Of a stretch of 64,000 nucleotides of DNA, positions 18,900-28,800 are shown one piece after another. Numbering within the stretch: the first letter of the stretch is position 1; every line of letters starts with the position of its first letter. The notes under the pieces are model-generated. The model was not told the DNA's origin. It did no database searches and worked only from the letters and a program-made list of their open reading frames with translations. Location of the stretch: NCBI GenBank assembly GCA_012514505.1, contig JAAZAD010000276.1, forward strand, positions 1 through 64,000, read 5' to 3'. Origin of the DNA: Rhodococcus sp. (in: high G+C Gram-positive bacteria) (GTDB lineage: Bacteria; Actinomycetota; Actinomycetes; Mycobacteriales; Mycobacteriaceae). Both the position numbers and the translations under genes were made by a program.

Positions 18900-19147
18900 A
18901 TGACGAGGAAACGACGAGGAAACTCACGCTTCCGACGACCCCGACCCAGTACGCCTACCTCACCGGGCGAGACCCTGCGCAGCCACTCGGCGGCATCGAC
19001 TGCCTGGGGTACGTCGAATTCTCCGAGAGCGGTGTAACCGGCGAGCAGCTGCAGTCCGCCGTCGACGCCGCCTCCCGGCATCCCGCCCTGCGCTCGGCCA
19101 TCCCTACTCCCGACGCGCTCGTCGACATCGACCGTCCGGCTCCGACG
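18900..19147 (+). pseudogene. Ancestral 5' end of the first NRPS gene, out of frame through an 11-bp tandem duplication
   Basis: In the frame of the following NRPS ORF this stretch encodes the first part of a heterocyclisation domain (TPTQYAYLTGRDPAQPLGG, then AASRHPALR). There is no usable start codon in that frame after the TGA at 18866. The ATG at 18900 is out of frame: it reads MTRKRRGNSRF and stops at 19037. Between the two lies an exact 11-bp tandem duplication (18902-18923). Removing one copy joins ATG to the downstream frame as MTRKLTLPTTPTQYAYLTGRD, a normal NRPS start. The gene therefore began at 18900 before the duplication. Confidence 0.8.
18902..18923 (+). repeat. 11-bp exact tandem duplication (GACGAGGAAAC x2)
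   Basis: Two adjoining copies of GACGAGGAAAC directly after the presumed NRPS start codon. The unit length is not a multiple of three, so the second copy shifts the reading frame. Loss of one copy would restore it. Confidence 0.95.
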
Positions 19148-22100
19148 GTGCGGGTCCACGACCTCACCGACGAGGACGACGATGGCGAGGCCGCGATGAC
19201 GCAGATCCGGGAACGGATGGCGGGCATCTACTTCGACCTCGCCGACGGCCACACCTGGGAGGTCGAACTCTCCCTACTGGGCCCTGGACGCTCGGTGATC
19301 CATCTCGCGGTGGCCCTCTCGGTCGCCGATCTGGTCGGCATCACCGTGCTGTGCACCGAGATCGCCACTCACATCGCCGCGCTCCGCGCCTCCGACAGCG
19401 AACCCGAACCCGGACCCGGACCGCGCATCGACTATGCCGACGTCCGCGCCGCGCTCGACAGCAGCACGCCGCAACTTCCGAGCGTGCCCGGACACGTCCT
19501 CGCTACGCGCGTCGACGCACTCCTCGACGCGCCGACCCTCCCAGCACCCACCGCGGGGACTACCCTGCCCGATCCGAGGGTCACGCGTCTGGCCACGACG
19601 ATCGACGAGCAGGCGTGGAGCAGACTGGGCGACCTCGCTGACGAACTCGGCGTCACCCGCGCCGCCATGCTCCTCGCCGTCTACGCCGAGGCGCTGCGCC
19701 GCTGGACCGACGACGAGAACCGCGACTTCATCGTCACCGTGCCCGGCCTGTCCGTGGCAGGAACCGAGAGCCACATCCTCGATCGCACCCGTATCTACGC
19801 TGCCCGATGCCTCGACCGACCCGACCGCAGCGCCGCCGAATCCTTCACCGACTCGGCCGCCGAGCTGCGCTACCGGATCGCGAAGGGAGTCGATGCGGTG
19901 GACGAGCTGCGGCACGCCGTCGCTACCGGGTCAGGCCATCGCGGTCTCGCCCCCTATGTCCTCACCTACAGCGCCGACCGTCCGGTCCTGCCCGCCACAG
20001 CAAGCGAACTCCTCGGACACCCGACGATGATCCGATCATCGACACCTCAGGTGATCATCGACTTCCAGGTCTACCGATTCGTCGCAGAGGAGGTGAGCCT
20101 GTCATTCGACGTGCGCGTCGGCGCGCTCGCCGACGGCGTCGCCGAGCAACTTTTCGTCACCACGGTCGAAGCCGTCACAGCACTCGCGGAGTGGACCCCG
20201 GAGCGGGCCCGCTCGATGAAGCTCACCGATCTGGTGACCCTGCCGACCCACGTGCGCCGGCACCGCGATCAACTGGCCGGCACCGAACAGCTGTCGCGCG
20301 GATATCTGCACGAGGATGTCCAGGCCGCAGTAGCCCGGCACCCGGACCACGTGGCACTCGTGTGCGCCGACCGGAACGACGACCGACTCACCGCAGTGCA
20401 CGAGCAGTTGACCTACGGGGAAGTCGATGCGCTCGCCAAAAACCTGGCCGCCGATCTGGTCCGGCGGACCGACGCCAACGACATCGTCGCGCTCGACTTG
20501 CCGAAAGGCCCTGCCCAGATCATCGCCGCGCTCGGTGTGCTGTACGCCGGATGCGCGTATTTGCCGATGCCGGAAGGGCTTCCGGCATCGCGGCGAACAG
20601 CGATCATGGAGGCTGCACGGCCGGCCGTCGTCCTGGGTCCCGACGATGTTCCCGGTCCTGCCATTCCTGCTGTCCCGGACGAATTCGTCGTTCGCGAGGT
20701 CGGGCTGGACGATCCCGCCTACGTCATCTTCACCTCCGGTTCGACCGGCACACCCAAGGGCGTGGTGATGTCGCACGCGGCGGCCACCAACACGGTTCGT
20801 GACGTCCGCAGCCGCAACCGCATCGAAGAGGACGATGCCCTCATTCCGGTCGCAGCAATGGCCTTCGACCTCAGCGTCTTCGACGTCTTCGGCGTACTCG
20901 GCGCCGGCGGTCGCCTGATCTGCGTGGGCGACCTGGACTCTCGGGACCCGTTCACCTGGCTCCGCCTGATCGACGAGCACCAGGTGACGATCTGGAACAG
21001 CGCCCCGATGCTCGCCGAGATGCTGGCCGCGGCAGCAGGTCCGGAGACGCCGCCGCTGCCGTTGCGCCGCGTCCTGTGCTCCGGCGACCGCATCGATCGG
21101 GGGCTCTACGAAAGACTCGCAGCGATCGCCCCCGAAACGACGCTGGTGGCAATGGGCGGCGCAACCGAGGGCGGCATCTGGTCCAACGAGTTCCTCGTCG
21201 ACGCCAACACCGTACTGCGGCCGGACTGGGCGTCTGTGCCGTACGGCGCGCCGCTGACCGGCCAGAGCTATCGGGTTGCCGACGCGTCCGGCCGAGACTG
21301 CGGCGCCCACGTTGTTGGTGAATTGTGGATCGGCGGGACCAGCCTGGCCAGCGGTTATCTCGGCGATCCGACGCTGACCGCCGACCGATTCGTCGAGCAC
21401 GACGATCGACTCTGGTACCGAACCGGCGACCTGGGTCACTGGGACGGCGACGACGTGCTCGTAATCCACGGCCGCAACGACGCGCAGGTGAAAATCCGTG
21501 GTCACCGCATCGAACTCGGTGACGTCGAGGCGCACCTGAGGAGAGTGCCGGAGGTGGCAGACTCCGTCGTCTTCCCGTTCCGCGACAACACCGCTCTCGG
21601 TGCCGGAGTGGTCCTCACCGACGACGCATCGCGACGCATCGACGGCGAAGGCATCGTCGCGGCAGCGTCCGGCATGCTGCCCGCGCATATGGTGCCGACT
21701 CGAATCGACATCTGGGACAGCCTGCCGGTCACCGGGAACGGAAAGGTTGACCGGGCCGCGGTCGCCGCACACGCCGCCGACGCCCATCGTGTGACCGCTG
21801 ATGCGGACCGGCCGACCAGCCCGGAGACCGCGCTGGTCGTCGGCGCGTTCGCAGATCTGCTGCCAGGCGATGTGAGCGAGCAGACGAACTTCTTCGCCGC
21901 GGGCGGCGAGAGTCTGGCAGCGGCCCGGCTGTGCCGCGTCCTCGCCGACGTCGGCTACGCGGTGACGGTCGCCGACGTACTCGAGGCACCCACCGCGGGT
22001 GCGCTGGCAGAGGTCCTGGCCGCCCGTGGCCCCGCAGCCACGAGCAGCAGCAGCCCGGTCACTTCCGCGGTTCCGGTTGACGACTCCGTCGCACGCTTCC

Positions 22101-22849
22101 CGCTCGCACCCCTGCAGCGCGCCTACGCGCTCGGCCGCGACGGCCTCGACGGTCAAGTGCGGTCCGACACCCTGTTCGCGCTCGTCCTCTCGCTCCCCGA
22201 TCACCTCCGCAGCGACGACGTGCATCGAGCCGTCCAACGGCTCACCGATGCCTGGGACGGGCTCCGATGCCGGCGAATCGGCGACGGCGAGCAGGGTGTC
22301 GCCCACGCCGCCGAGGTCCCGCTCGTGCGGGTGACGACACCGCTGCGCGAGTATCTGCCGCGACACCGACCGGACAGCGTCTGCGCGGTCATCGTCTCCG
22401 ACCTCGATCCGGACGAGGTGGGGCTGGCTGTCGACTACCTGGCACTGGACGCCCGCAGCCTCGTGACCTTCGCCTCGGCTGTGCTCGAGGTGGCAGACGG
22501 CGGCGAGATCCCGCCCCACGTGGATCCCGGGCTGACCGCGTTCGCTGCACACGCCCGCACCCTCCCGACCACGGCCACCGCCGGCGCACCAAAGGCCTCC
22601 GCCGACCTGCGGCTACCAGTCCACGCCGTCCCATCGGACACCACACCGTTCACCTCGCGACGCATGCTGCTGACCGATGTGGATGGGTTCAACCACACCG
22701 CTGACCGTGCCGGGGTGACCTCGAGCGTGCTCCTTCTGCACACCTTCGGTGCGGCGCTGGGTGATGCGCTGGACGCCCCCCGCGTCCCAGTTACCGTCCC
22801 GGTCTCGTACCGGCCGACGGAGAGCACCCCCGGCGCGGGTTCCGTGTAG
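19148..22849 (+). CDS. NRPS module 1: Cy (truncated) - A (Cys predicted) - T - Cy (N-half); ends at an in-frame TAG
   Basis: The 1233-aa open frame starts inside a heterocyclisation (Cy) domain; the missing N-terminus is in the frame-shifted stretch upstream. Cy1 runs to about residue 350 and its usual DxxxxDxxS reads ALSVADLVG, so the first Asp is Ala. The adenylation domain covers about 390-880, with FTSGSTGTPKG, AFDLSVFDVFG, GGATEGGIWSN, YRTGDLG and NGKVDR. The A4/A5 motifs resemble Cys-activating domains of the PchE/HMWP2 type. A carrier (GGESL, about residue 918) follows, then the first half of Cy2 (RFPLAPLQRAYALGRD; catalytic DYLALDARS). The frame stops at TAG 22847-22849 within Cy2, and the next ORF continues the same domain in the same frame. 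Confidence 0.88.
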   Translation: MRVHDLTDEDDDGEAAMTQIRERMAGIYFDLADGHTWEVELSLLGPGRSVIHLAVALSVADLVGITVLCTEIATHIAALRASDSEPEPGPGPRIDYADVRAALDSSTPQLPSVPGHVLATRVDALLDAPTLPAPTAGTTLPDPRVTRLATTIDEQAWSRLGDLADELGVTRAAMLLAVYAEALRRWTDDENRDFIVTVPGLSVAGTESHILDRTRIYAARCLDRPDRSAAESFTDSAAELRYRIAKGVDAVDELRHAVATGSGHRGLAPYVLTYSADRPVLPATASELLGHPTMIRSSTPQVIIDFQVYRFVAEEVSLSFDVRVGALADGVAEQLFVTTVEAVTALAEWTPERARSMKLTDLVTLPTHVRRHRDQLAGTEQLSRGYLHEDVQAAVARHPDHVALVCADRNDDRLTAVHEQLTYGEVDALAKNLAADLVRRTDANDIVALDLPKGPAQIIAALGVLYAGCAYLPMPEGLPASRRTAIMEAARPAVVLGPDDVPGPAIPAVPDEFVVREVGLDDPAYVIFTSGSTGTPKGVVMSHAAATNTVRDVRSRNRIEEDDALIPVAAMAFDLSVFDVFGVLGAGGRLICVGDLDSRDPFTWLRLIDEHQVTIWNSAPMLAEMLAAAAGPETPPLPLRRVLCSGDRIDRGLYERLAAIAPETTLVAMGGATEGGIWSNEFLVDANTVLRPDWASVPYGAPLTGQSYRVADASGRDCGAHVVGELWIGGTSLASGYLGDPTLTADRFVEHDDRLWYRTGDLGHWDGDDVLVIHGRNDAQVKIRGHRIELGDVEAHLRRVPEVADSVVFPFRDNTALGAGVVLTDDASRRIDGEGIVAAASGMLPAHMVPTRIDIWDSLPVTGNGKVDRAAVAAHAADAHRVTADADRPTSPETALVVGAFADLLPGDVSEQTNFFAAGGESLAAARLCRVLADVGYAVTVADVLEAPTAGALAEVLAARGPAATSSSSPVTSAVPVDDSVARFPLAPLQRAYALGRDGLDGQVRSDTLFALVLSLPDHLRSDDVHRAVQRLTDAWDGLRCRRIGDGEQGVAHAAEVPLVRVTTPLREYLPRHRPDSVCAVIVSDLDPDEVGLAVDYLALDARSLVTFASAVLEVADGGEIPPHVDPGLTAFAAHARTLPTTATAGAPKASADLRLPVHAVPSDTTPFTSRRMLLTDVDGFNHTADRAGVTSSVLLLHTFGAALGDALDAPRVPVTVPVSYRPTESTPGAGSV
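22847..22849 (+). other. In-frame amber stop inside a Cy domain
   Basis: GGT TCC GTG TAG GTG CTC GGC AAC TTC reads GSV-stop-VLGNF. The N-half of Cy2 ends here, and its C-half (LGNFTHLE, then the STLGLDYS and PGVLIDCQV motifs) starts at the next codon in the same frame. One point mutation, or a sequencing error, explains it. Confidence 0.85.
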
Positions 22850-25800
22850 GTGCTCGGCAACTTCACCCACCTGGAAACAGTGACTGTCGAGGCCGACGAC
22901 GTCCCGGAGCGAACCGGAGCGCAACTGTGGGATCGGGTCGGCCAGGGCGCCGGAACCGCACCTGCGCCCGTCGCCGGGCGCGGTGACCACCGCATCGTTT
23001 TCACTTCGACTCTGGGGCTGGACTATTCGACGACCGATGCCGCCCTCGAGCCGGTGTGGTCGCTGACCGCGACACCCGGGGTCCTGATCGACTGCCAGGT
23101 GCTCGACCATCCGGACGGCATCGAGATCCGCTGGGATCACCCCGAATCCGTGCTCGACGAGGCGTTCCTGGACCACGCCGAGCGACGGTTCGCCGAACGG
23201 CTGGGCCTGATCACTGCGCCCTCTGAGCCCCCTGCGTCCCCTGCGCCGCCGACGAACGGGCTGCTGACCACCGACGAAGTGCTCGACGCCCTGCACCGAC
23301 GCTTCGGCTCGGGGACGGCCGCCGACAGTGGGCCGAACACGACACTGTTGCGCGGTATCGCGGATCGGCATCGCTCCGGTCTGCATCCGGACGACGGCAA
23401 GCCGCGCTGGACCGCCGGTGACGTCGCCGATCTGACAGCGATCCTCGACGGATCGGCACCGGAGACCTCATTGCTCGAGCACCCACGTCTGGCTCCCGAC
23501 GCCATGCTCGCCACGATGGATGCCTTCGCGTCGTTCATCGAAGACGTCACCGGTGAGATCGTCGACCGGGCCCGGACTCTGGGTCGAGAGGTGCGGGTCG
23601 TCGAACTCGGTGCTTCGATCGGCGACACGGTGAGCCGTCGGCTCGCCGCGTACGGAACGGACCACCGCTGGCAGTGCGTGGAACCGGACCGACTGCTGGC
23701 ACACATCGCCCATAGACGCGGCCTGCCGGTGCGGACCGACGTGCCCGCTACGGAGGCCGACGTCGTCGTGATCGGCGCGGCGGCACACCGCGACCCCCGG
23801 ATCCTTCGGCTGCTCGCCAGCGTGCCGCGCAGGGTCGACACCGTGCTCTGGGTGTGCGAGCCGACGCTCGACAGCCGAGCGATCCTGCTGTCGGCGGCGA
23901 TCCTGAACCCCGGTGTGCTGGACCAGCGGGTAGACGCACCGCTCTGGCACTGGTGCTCAGCGCTGCGTGAAAAGGGATTCACCCCGGTGCGCGCCGTCGA
24001 GCAGGGCGGCCTGGTGTCCGTGCGAGCGCACGTCTGTGCGCCGACGCCACGCACACCGGAGCCCATTGTCGAACCTGTTGCGCCGCGGTCGAATGAGCCC
24101 TCGATCGACGCGACAAGGATCGCCATCGCCTGGCGCGACTGCCTGGAGCTGCCGACCGACCCCGAACCGGACACCGACTTCTTCGAGGTCGGCGGGGACT
24201 CATTGAATGGGACCCGGATGATCTCCCGGTTGACGGCCGACGGTTTCGCGGGCGCTCGGCTGGTGGATCTGTTCAACGCCCCGAAGTTCGGCGACTTCTG
24301 CGCGAGACTTCTCACCGATCCGGCGACCGACGACGGCGTCAGAGACGATGTGAACCGGTTTCCACTGACGGCAGTACAGCGCGCCTACCTGGCAGGCCGA
24401 GACCCGGAGCAGATCCTCGGGGGCAACAACGCCCACTGCTACTTCGAGCTGACTGTCGAGCACCTTGACATGGCGGCCCTGACCCGCGCGGTGGCGCTGG
24501 TCGTCGCACGTCATCCGTCGCTGCGTTCACGGGTGGTCGAGGCCTGGACAGGCGAAGTGGTCGCTGGACACGCGAACTCGGCACCGCAGTCGTGCACGGA
24601 TCCGCGCGCGGCAACCGAGTCCGAGTCGATCGACCCGACCGTGCCCGGTGCGCTGCGGGTTCGCGTCGGTCCCGCAGTCGACGGCACATCCGTGGTCGGT
24701 ATCGGGATGGACAACCTCTGGCTCGACGGCCAGTCGATGTTCCTCGTGCTCGACGAGCTCAGCCGCTCCTACCGCGGCGAATCCCTCGCGCCGCCGGTCG
24801 AACTCACGTTGGCCGACTACCTCGCCGACCACGTGGAACTCGTGCGGCCGACGGTGCCGGATTCGCGGCTGGCCGCAGTCGTCGCGCAGCTCCCGCCGCC
24901 GCCGAAGATCTGGGGCAGGCCATTGACCGAAGTCGTCGCGCCGCGCTTCGATCGCGTCGAGACACTCGTCCCGGCGGCTCAGTGGACCCAGATTCGACGC
25001 TGGGCGGCCAGTCGGCGAATCTCGTCGAACGCCGTCGTCCTGGCCGCCTACGCCCGCGCCATGGGTCGGTGGGCGTCGACCGACGCGCTGACGGTCAACG
25101 TCACCCAGTTCGACCGCGACCCGGGAGTGCCCTCGGCTGCGGGCATCGCCGGCGATTTCACCCGCCTGTTCCTGGCCGGAATCGACGACGTTGCGGCCGA
25201 CTTCCCCGTGCTGGTCCAGACCGTGCAGAAGGCGGTGATCCAAGGGATGAGCGAGCCCGAGTACGCAACCACCGAGGTCTGCAGGCACCTGCTGGCATCC
25301 CGCGGGACACCGGTCGAGGCCCTCTTCCCGATCGTCTTCACATCGGGCCTCGGGCTGTCACCGACGGGCCGCGCCGACATCGAACAGCATCTGCTCGGAC
25401 GGCTGGAACGCGTGCGATCGCAGACCCCGCAGGTCGCGCTCGACCTGCAGGTCACCGAGAGCAGCGCGGGACTGCGCCTGACGGCCGATTTCGTCACCGA
25501 ACTGTTCCTCGCCAACGATGTCCGTGGTTGCCTCGACGAACTGACCGCTACTCTGCGCGACTGCCGTGTCGACGACGCGTCCCCAGTCGCCGATGAATCC
25601 GGGATCGCCGAACGAGTCGCGCGCGCCTGGTCGTCGACTCTCGGGGTACCGGACGTCGTCTCCGATACGAACTTCTTCACTTCCGGCGGTGACTCGCTCA
25701 AGGCCACCGCACTGATGCGACGCCTCACCGAGGACGGCGTCGACGGTCTCTCGCTGCGCACACTTCTGGAGAACCCTCGGTTCGGCGACTTCGTCGACTC

Positions 25801-25864
25801 GATGTCGCCGAAATCGGTCACGCCCGCCGGATCATTCGCGACATTCGAGGAGGGCGTCCTGTGA
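22850..25864 (+). CDS. NRPS continuation: Cy (C-half) - methyltransferase-like - T - Cy - T
   Basis: A 1004-aa frame opening with GTG right after the TAG. Residues 1-120 are the C-half of Cy2. About 135-400 is a methyltransferase-like domain whose motif I reads VVELGASIGDTV, not the usual E-x-G-x-G-x-G. It may be a weak or altered MT, or an epimerase-like relative as seen in PchE. A carrier follows (FFEVGGDSLNG, about 448). Cy3 covers about 500-905 with RFPLTAVQRAYLAGRDP, an intact DNLWLDGQS and QTPQVALDLQV. A second carrier is FFTSGGDSLKA (about 946). There is no adenylation domain, so the carriers must be loaded by the A domain of the previous gene. The stop overlaps the next gene's start. 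Confidence 0.88.
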   Translation: MLGNFTHLETVTVEADDVPERTGAQLWDRVGQGAGTAPAPVAGRGDHRIVFTSTLGLDYSTTDAALEPVWSLTATPGVLIDCQVLDHPDGIEIRWDHPESVLDEAFLDHAERRFAERLGLITAPSEPPASPAPPTNGLLTTDEVLDALHRRFGSGTAADSGPNTTLLRGIADRHRSGLHPDDGKPRWTAGDVADLTAILDGSAPETSLLEHPRLAPDAMLATMDAFASFIEDVTGEIVDRARTLGREVRVVELGASIGDTVSRRLAAYGTDHRWQCVEPDRLLAHIAHRRGLPVRTDVPATEADVVVIGAAAHRDPRILRLLASVPRRVDTVLWVCEPTLDSRAILLSAAILNPGVLDQRVDAPLWHWCSALREKGFTPVRAVEQGGLVSVRAHVCAPTPRTPEPIVEPVAPRSNEPSIDATRIAIAWRDCLELPTDPEPDTDFFEVGGDSLNGTRMISRLTADGFAGARLVDLFNAPKFGDFCARLLTDPATDDGVRDDVNRFPLTAVQRAYLAGRDPEQILGGNNAHCYFELTVEHLDMAALTRAVALVVARHPSLRSRVVEAWTGEVVAGHANSAPQSCTDPRAATESESIDPTVPGALRVRVGPAVDGTSVVGIGMDNLWLDGQSMFLVLDELSRSYRGESLAPPVELTLADYLADHVELVRPTVPDSRLAAVVAQLPPPPKIWGRPLTEVVAPRFDRVETLVPAAQWTQIRRWAASRRISSNAVVLAAYARAMGRWASTDALTVNVTQFDRDPGVPSAAGIAGDFTRLFLAGIDDVAADFPVLVQTVQKAVIQGMSEPEYATTEVCRHLLASRGTPVEALFPIVFTSGLGLSPTGRADIEQHLLGRLERVRSQTPQVALDLQVTESSAGLRLTADFVTELFLANDVRGCLDELTATLRDCRVDDASPVADESGIAERVARAWSSTLGVPDVVSDTNFFTSGGDSLKATALMRRLTEDGVDGLSLRTLLENPRFGDFVDSMSPKSVTPAGSFATFEEGVL

Positions 25865-28800
25865 TGATCGACCATCTTCATCGACGACTCACCGCCGCGG
25901 GCATCGAACTGTGGCGCGATTCCGGACGGCTGCACTACCGGGCGCCGCATGGGGCGTTGACGGACGAATTCCGGGCGGCGATCCTAGCCAACCGCGATGC
26001 ACTGCTCGCCGATCTGTCGCGAGAGAGCTTCCCTCTCACCGAAATCCAGGCCGGGTACCTGGTAGGCCGGACCGCGGCGTACGCAGACGGCGGAGTCGGC
26101 TGTCAGGGCTACCACCAATTCGACCTGGATCTGACCGCGGCCGGAGTCTCGGCCGCCGACCGCGCCAGCGCGGTCCGTGCGGCGTGGGGCCAGGTGGTCG
26201 ATGCACATCCCATGCTGCGGATGCGCATCGACCCGGATCGCTTCGAACAGTGGGTGGACGCGACGTTGGACGTGCCCCTGGAGGTGACCGAGTACCCCGA
26301 CCAGGCAGCGGCCGACCAGGCCGGCGCCCAGCTCGGAGACCGCCTGGTGTGGCACGTCTACGACCCGTCCGAGGATCGACCGCTGCTCGACGCCGCCGTA
26401 GTGCTCGGCGAGAATACCGCCGTGCTGCACCTGTCGGTAGATCTGCTCGTCACCGACTACGTCGGGATCCGGACCATCCTCGACGACTTCGACCGCGCTC
26501 TGGGCGGCGGGGCCGTCCGCCGGCCGGCAGCCACCTTCAGGGAGTATCTGCAGGCAGACCGCCGCCATCGCGCGACGTGCGAGTATCGGGCGCTGCGACG
26601 GAGCGCCGAGGAATACTGGTCACGCCGAATCCTCGAGATGCCCGCGCCCCTGCGCTTTCCGCCCGCACCGACACAAGACGCGGTGCCCGATCGCCACATC
26701 TCACCGAGCTATTCACGACGCTCGCAGCGACTATCCTCCGGCGAATGGGAACGCCTGTGCGCGAACGCCGCCGAGCTCGAAGCGACGCCCGTCGCGCTGA
26801 TCCTGGCCGAGCTCGGCGCGGTGGCGGCCGCGCACTCACCGAACGCTGCGGCGACCGTGATGATGACGAGGGTCGACCGCCGGCCGATCGTCGCCGACGT
26901 CGAGCGGATCGTCGGCGACTTCACTTCCACCCTCGTGGTGAGCCTGCCGTCGGGAAATGATCGGGACGCGGCCGTCCGCGCCGTCCGCGACGACGTCTTC
27001 GCAGGGTTGGAGTATGCCGCGTTCTCCGGGATGGAGGTGGCGCGCCGGTTGGCCGACGATGCTCGCACCGAGACCGTGATGCCCGTGGTGGTCACCTATA
27101 CCGTCGACGCCGCCGGCTCGCGGGCCCCGCGTTACCTGACTCCGCGCGCCGGAACCGGACGCAGCCGGACCCCGCAGGTTCTACTCGACATCCAAATCAC
27201 CCCGCTGCCCGACGGCGTGGCTATCGACTGGGACTCGCGCGACGACGGTTTCGACCCCGACGTGCTCGACGCCGCGTTCATCGACTTCGTCGCGCGGCTG
27301 CGTCGTGCGGCGGAGACCGGCGAACCCGATGTCGAGACCGCGCTCGCGGCCGCCCACGCGCGACTCGCCCCGACCGGCCGAGCGGTCGCGGAGTTGGCCG
27401 CTGACAGCGAACAGACGGTCCGGCAGATAGTGGCCTGGCATCTCGCCCGCGCCGGGATGGACCGACCTCTGCCAGTGGAGGAAGTGGCCCGACGCCTCGG
27501 CGCCGCACGGCACACGCCGCTGGTGCGGCGGTGGATCGACGAGCTCACCGCCACAGGCATGGTCGCTCACGGTGACCACGGCATCTACCTGACCGCGCCG
27601 CCGGTGCCGCTCGACGAGAGCTTCGAGCAGTGGCGACACATCCGTAGACGGGCAGCCGACATCGACTACGGCGACCGCCAGCTCGCGTACGTGGAAGATT
27701 GTCTGCGTTCCCTGGAGGGCCTGCTGAACGGCAGCGTCGATCCGCTCGCGCTGCTCTTTCCCGACGGCGAGTTCGACGTCGCGCGCGCCGCGTACGACGA
27801 CAACCTGGTCGCCCGCTACCTCAACGGACTCTGTGCGGCCGGTATCCGCGCCGCCGCGGAATCTGCTCGGTCTCCCCTGCGAATCCTGGAAGTAGGCGGC
27901 GGGGTGGGCGGCACCACCCGGACCGTGCTCGCCGAGCTGGCCGGGTACCACGTCGACTATTTGTTCACCGACGTCTCCCGCTTCTTCCTCGACGCCGCGG
28001 CTCGGCAATGGCCGCAGATCCGCACCGCCATGTTCGACGTGAACGACGACGCGGGCCCTCCCGGCGAGACCGGCGAGGGCTTCGACGTAATCCTGTGCGC
28101 CAATGTGCTGCACAACGCACGCGACATTCCGGCCGCCCTCGACCGGCTCCGCCGACTCCTGCGCCCGGGCGGCGCGCTGGCCATCATCGACTCCACGGCA
28201 CCGTCGGCGGCACTGATGGCGACTATGGAGTTCAAAGACGGCCTGGAAGACAGTCGCGACGTCCGCGCCGAATCGGGGTCACCCTTCTTGCTGCTGCCTC
28301 AATGGCGCGAGGTCCTCGCCGGCGATGCGGTGATCGCCTATCCGCCGACCGGTCACGCCTTGGAGACCGCCGGCCAGCATCTGTTCTGGGTTGCCGGGAA
28401 CACGTCGCCGTCACCCGACGCGTTGCGGCAGGTCGCCCAGATCTGGTCTGAGGTGCTCGACGTGCCCGTCGACCAACTGCGGCCCGACTCCGACTTCGTG
28501 GAGCTCGGCGGCGACTCGCTCCTGTTGGCGCGATGCGTCGGACGGTTGCGTCGGGAACTGGACTGGGCCGAGCCCTCGGCATGGGACCGGGTGTATCGCC
28601 GGATCGTGGCAGACCCCACCGTCGCGGGTTGCGTGGCAGCCCTCACCGGCCGGTTCGCGGGCGAGACGCCGAACGCCGACCGACCCGACACCGAACCAGC
28701 TCGCCTGAACGCGCCGCAGTGGGTCGCAGTCGCCGAACCGACGCCGGCCGCTGCGCCCGCCGACGTGCGACTGATCGAACTCGTGGCGCCGACCGTCTCT

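Noticed and set aside
18856-18902. ATG at 18856 as the NRPS start
   Set aside because: It is in another frame and stops at 18901-18903 after 15 codons; the duplication model explains the frame better.
20102-22552. 816-aa minus-strand ORF over the NRPS
   Set aside because: Antisense shadow of a high-GC gene; no domain, no ribosome binding site, low-complexity Arg/Gly-rich content.
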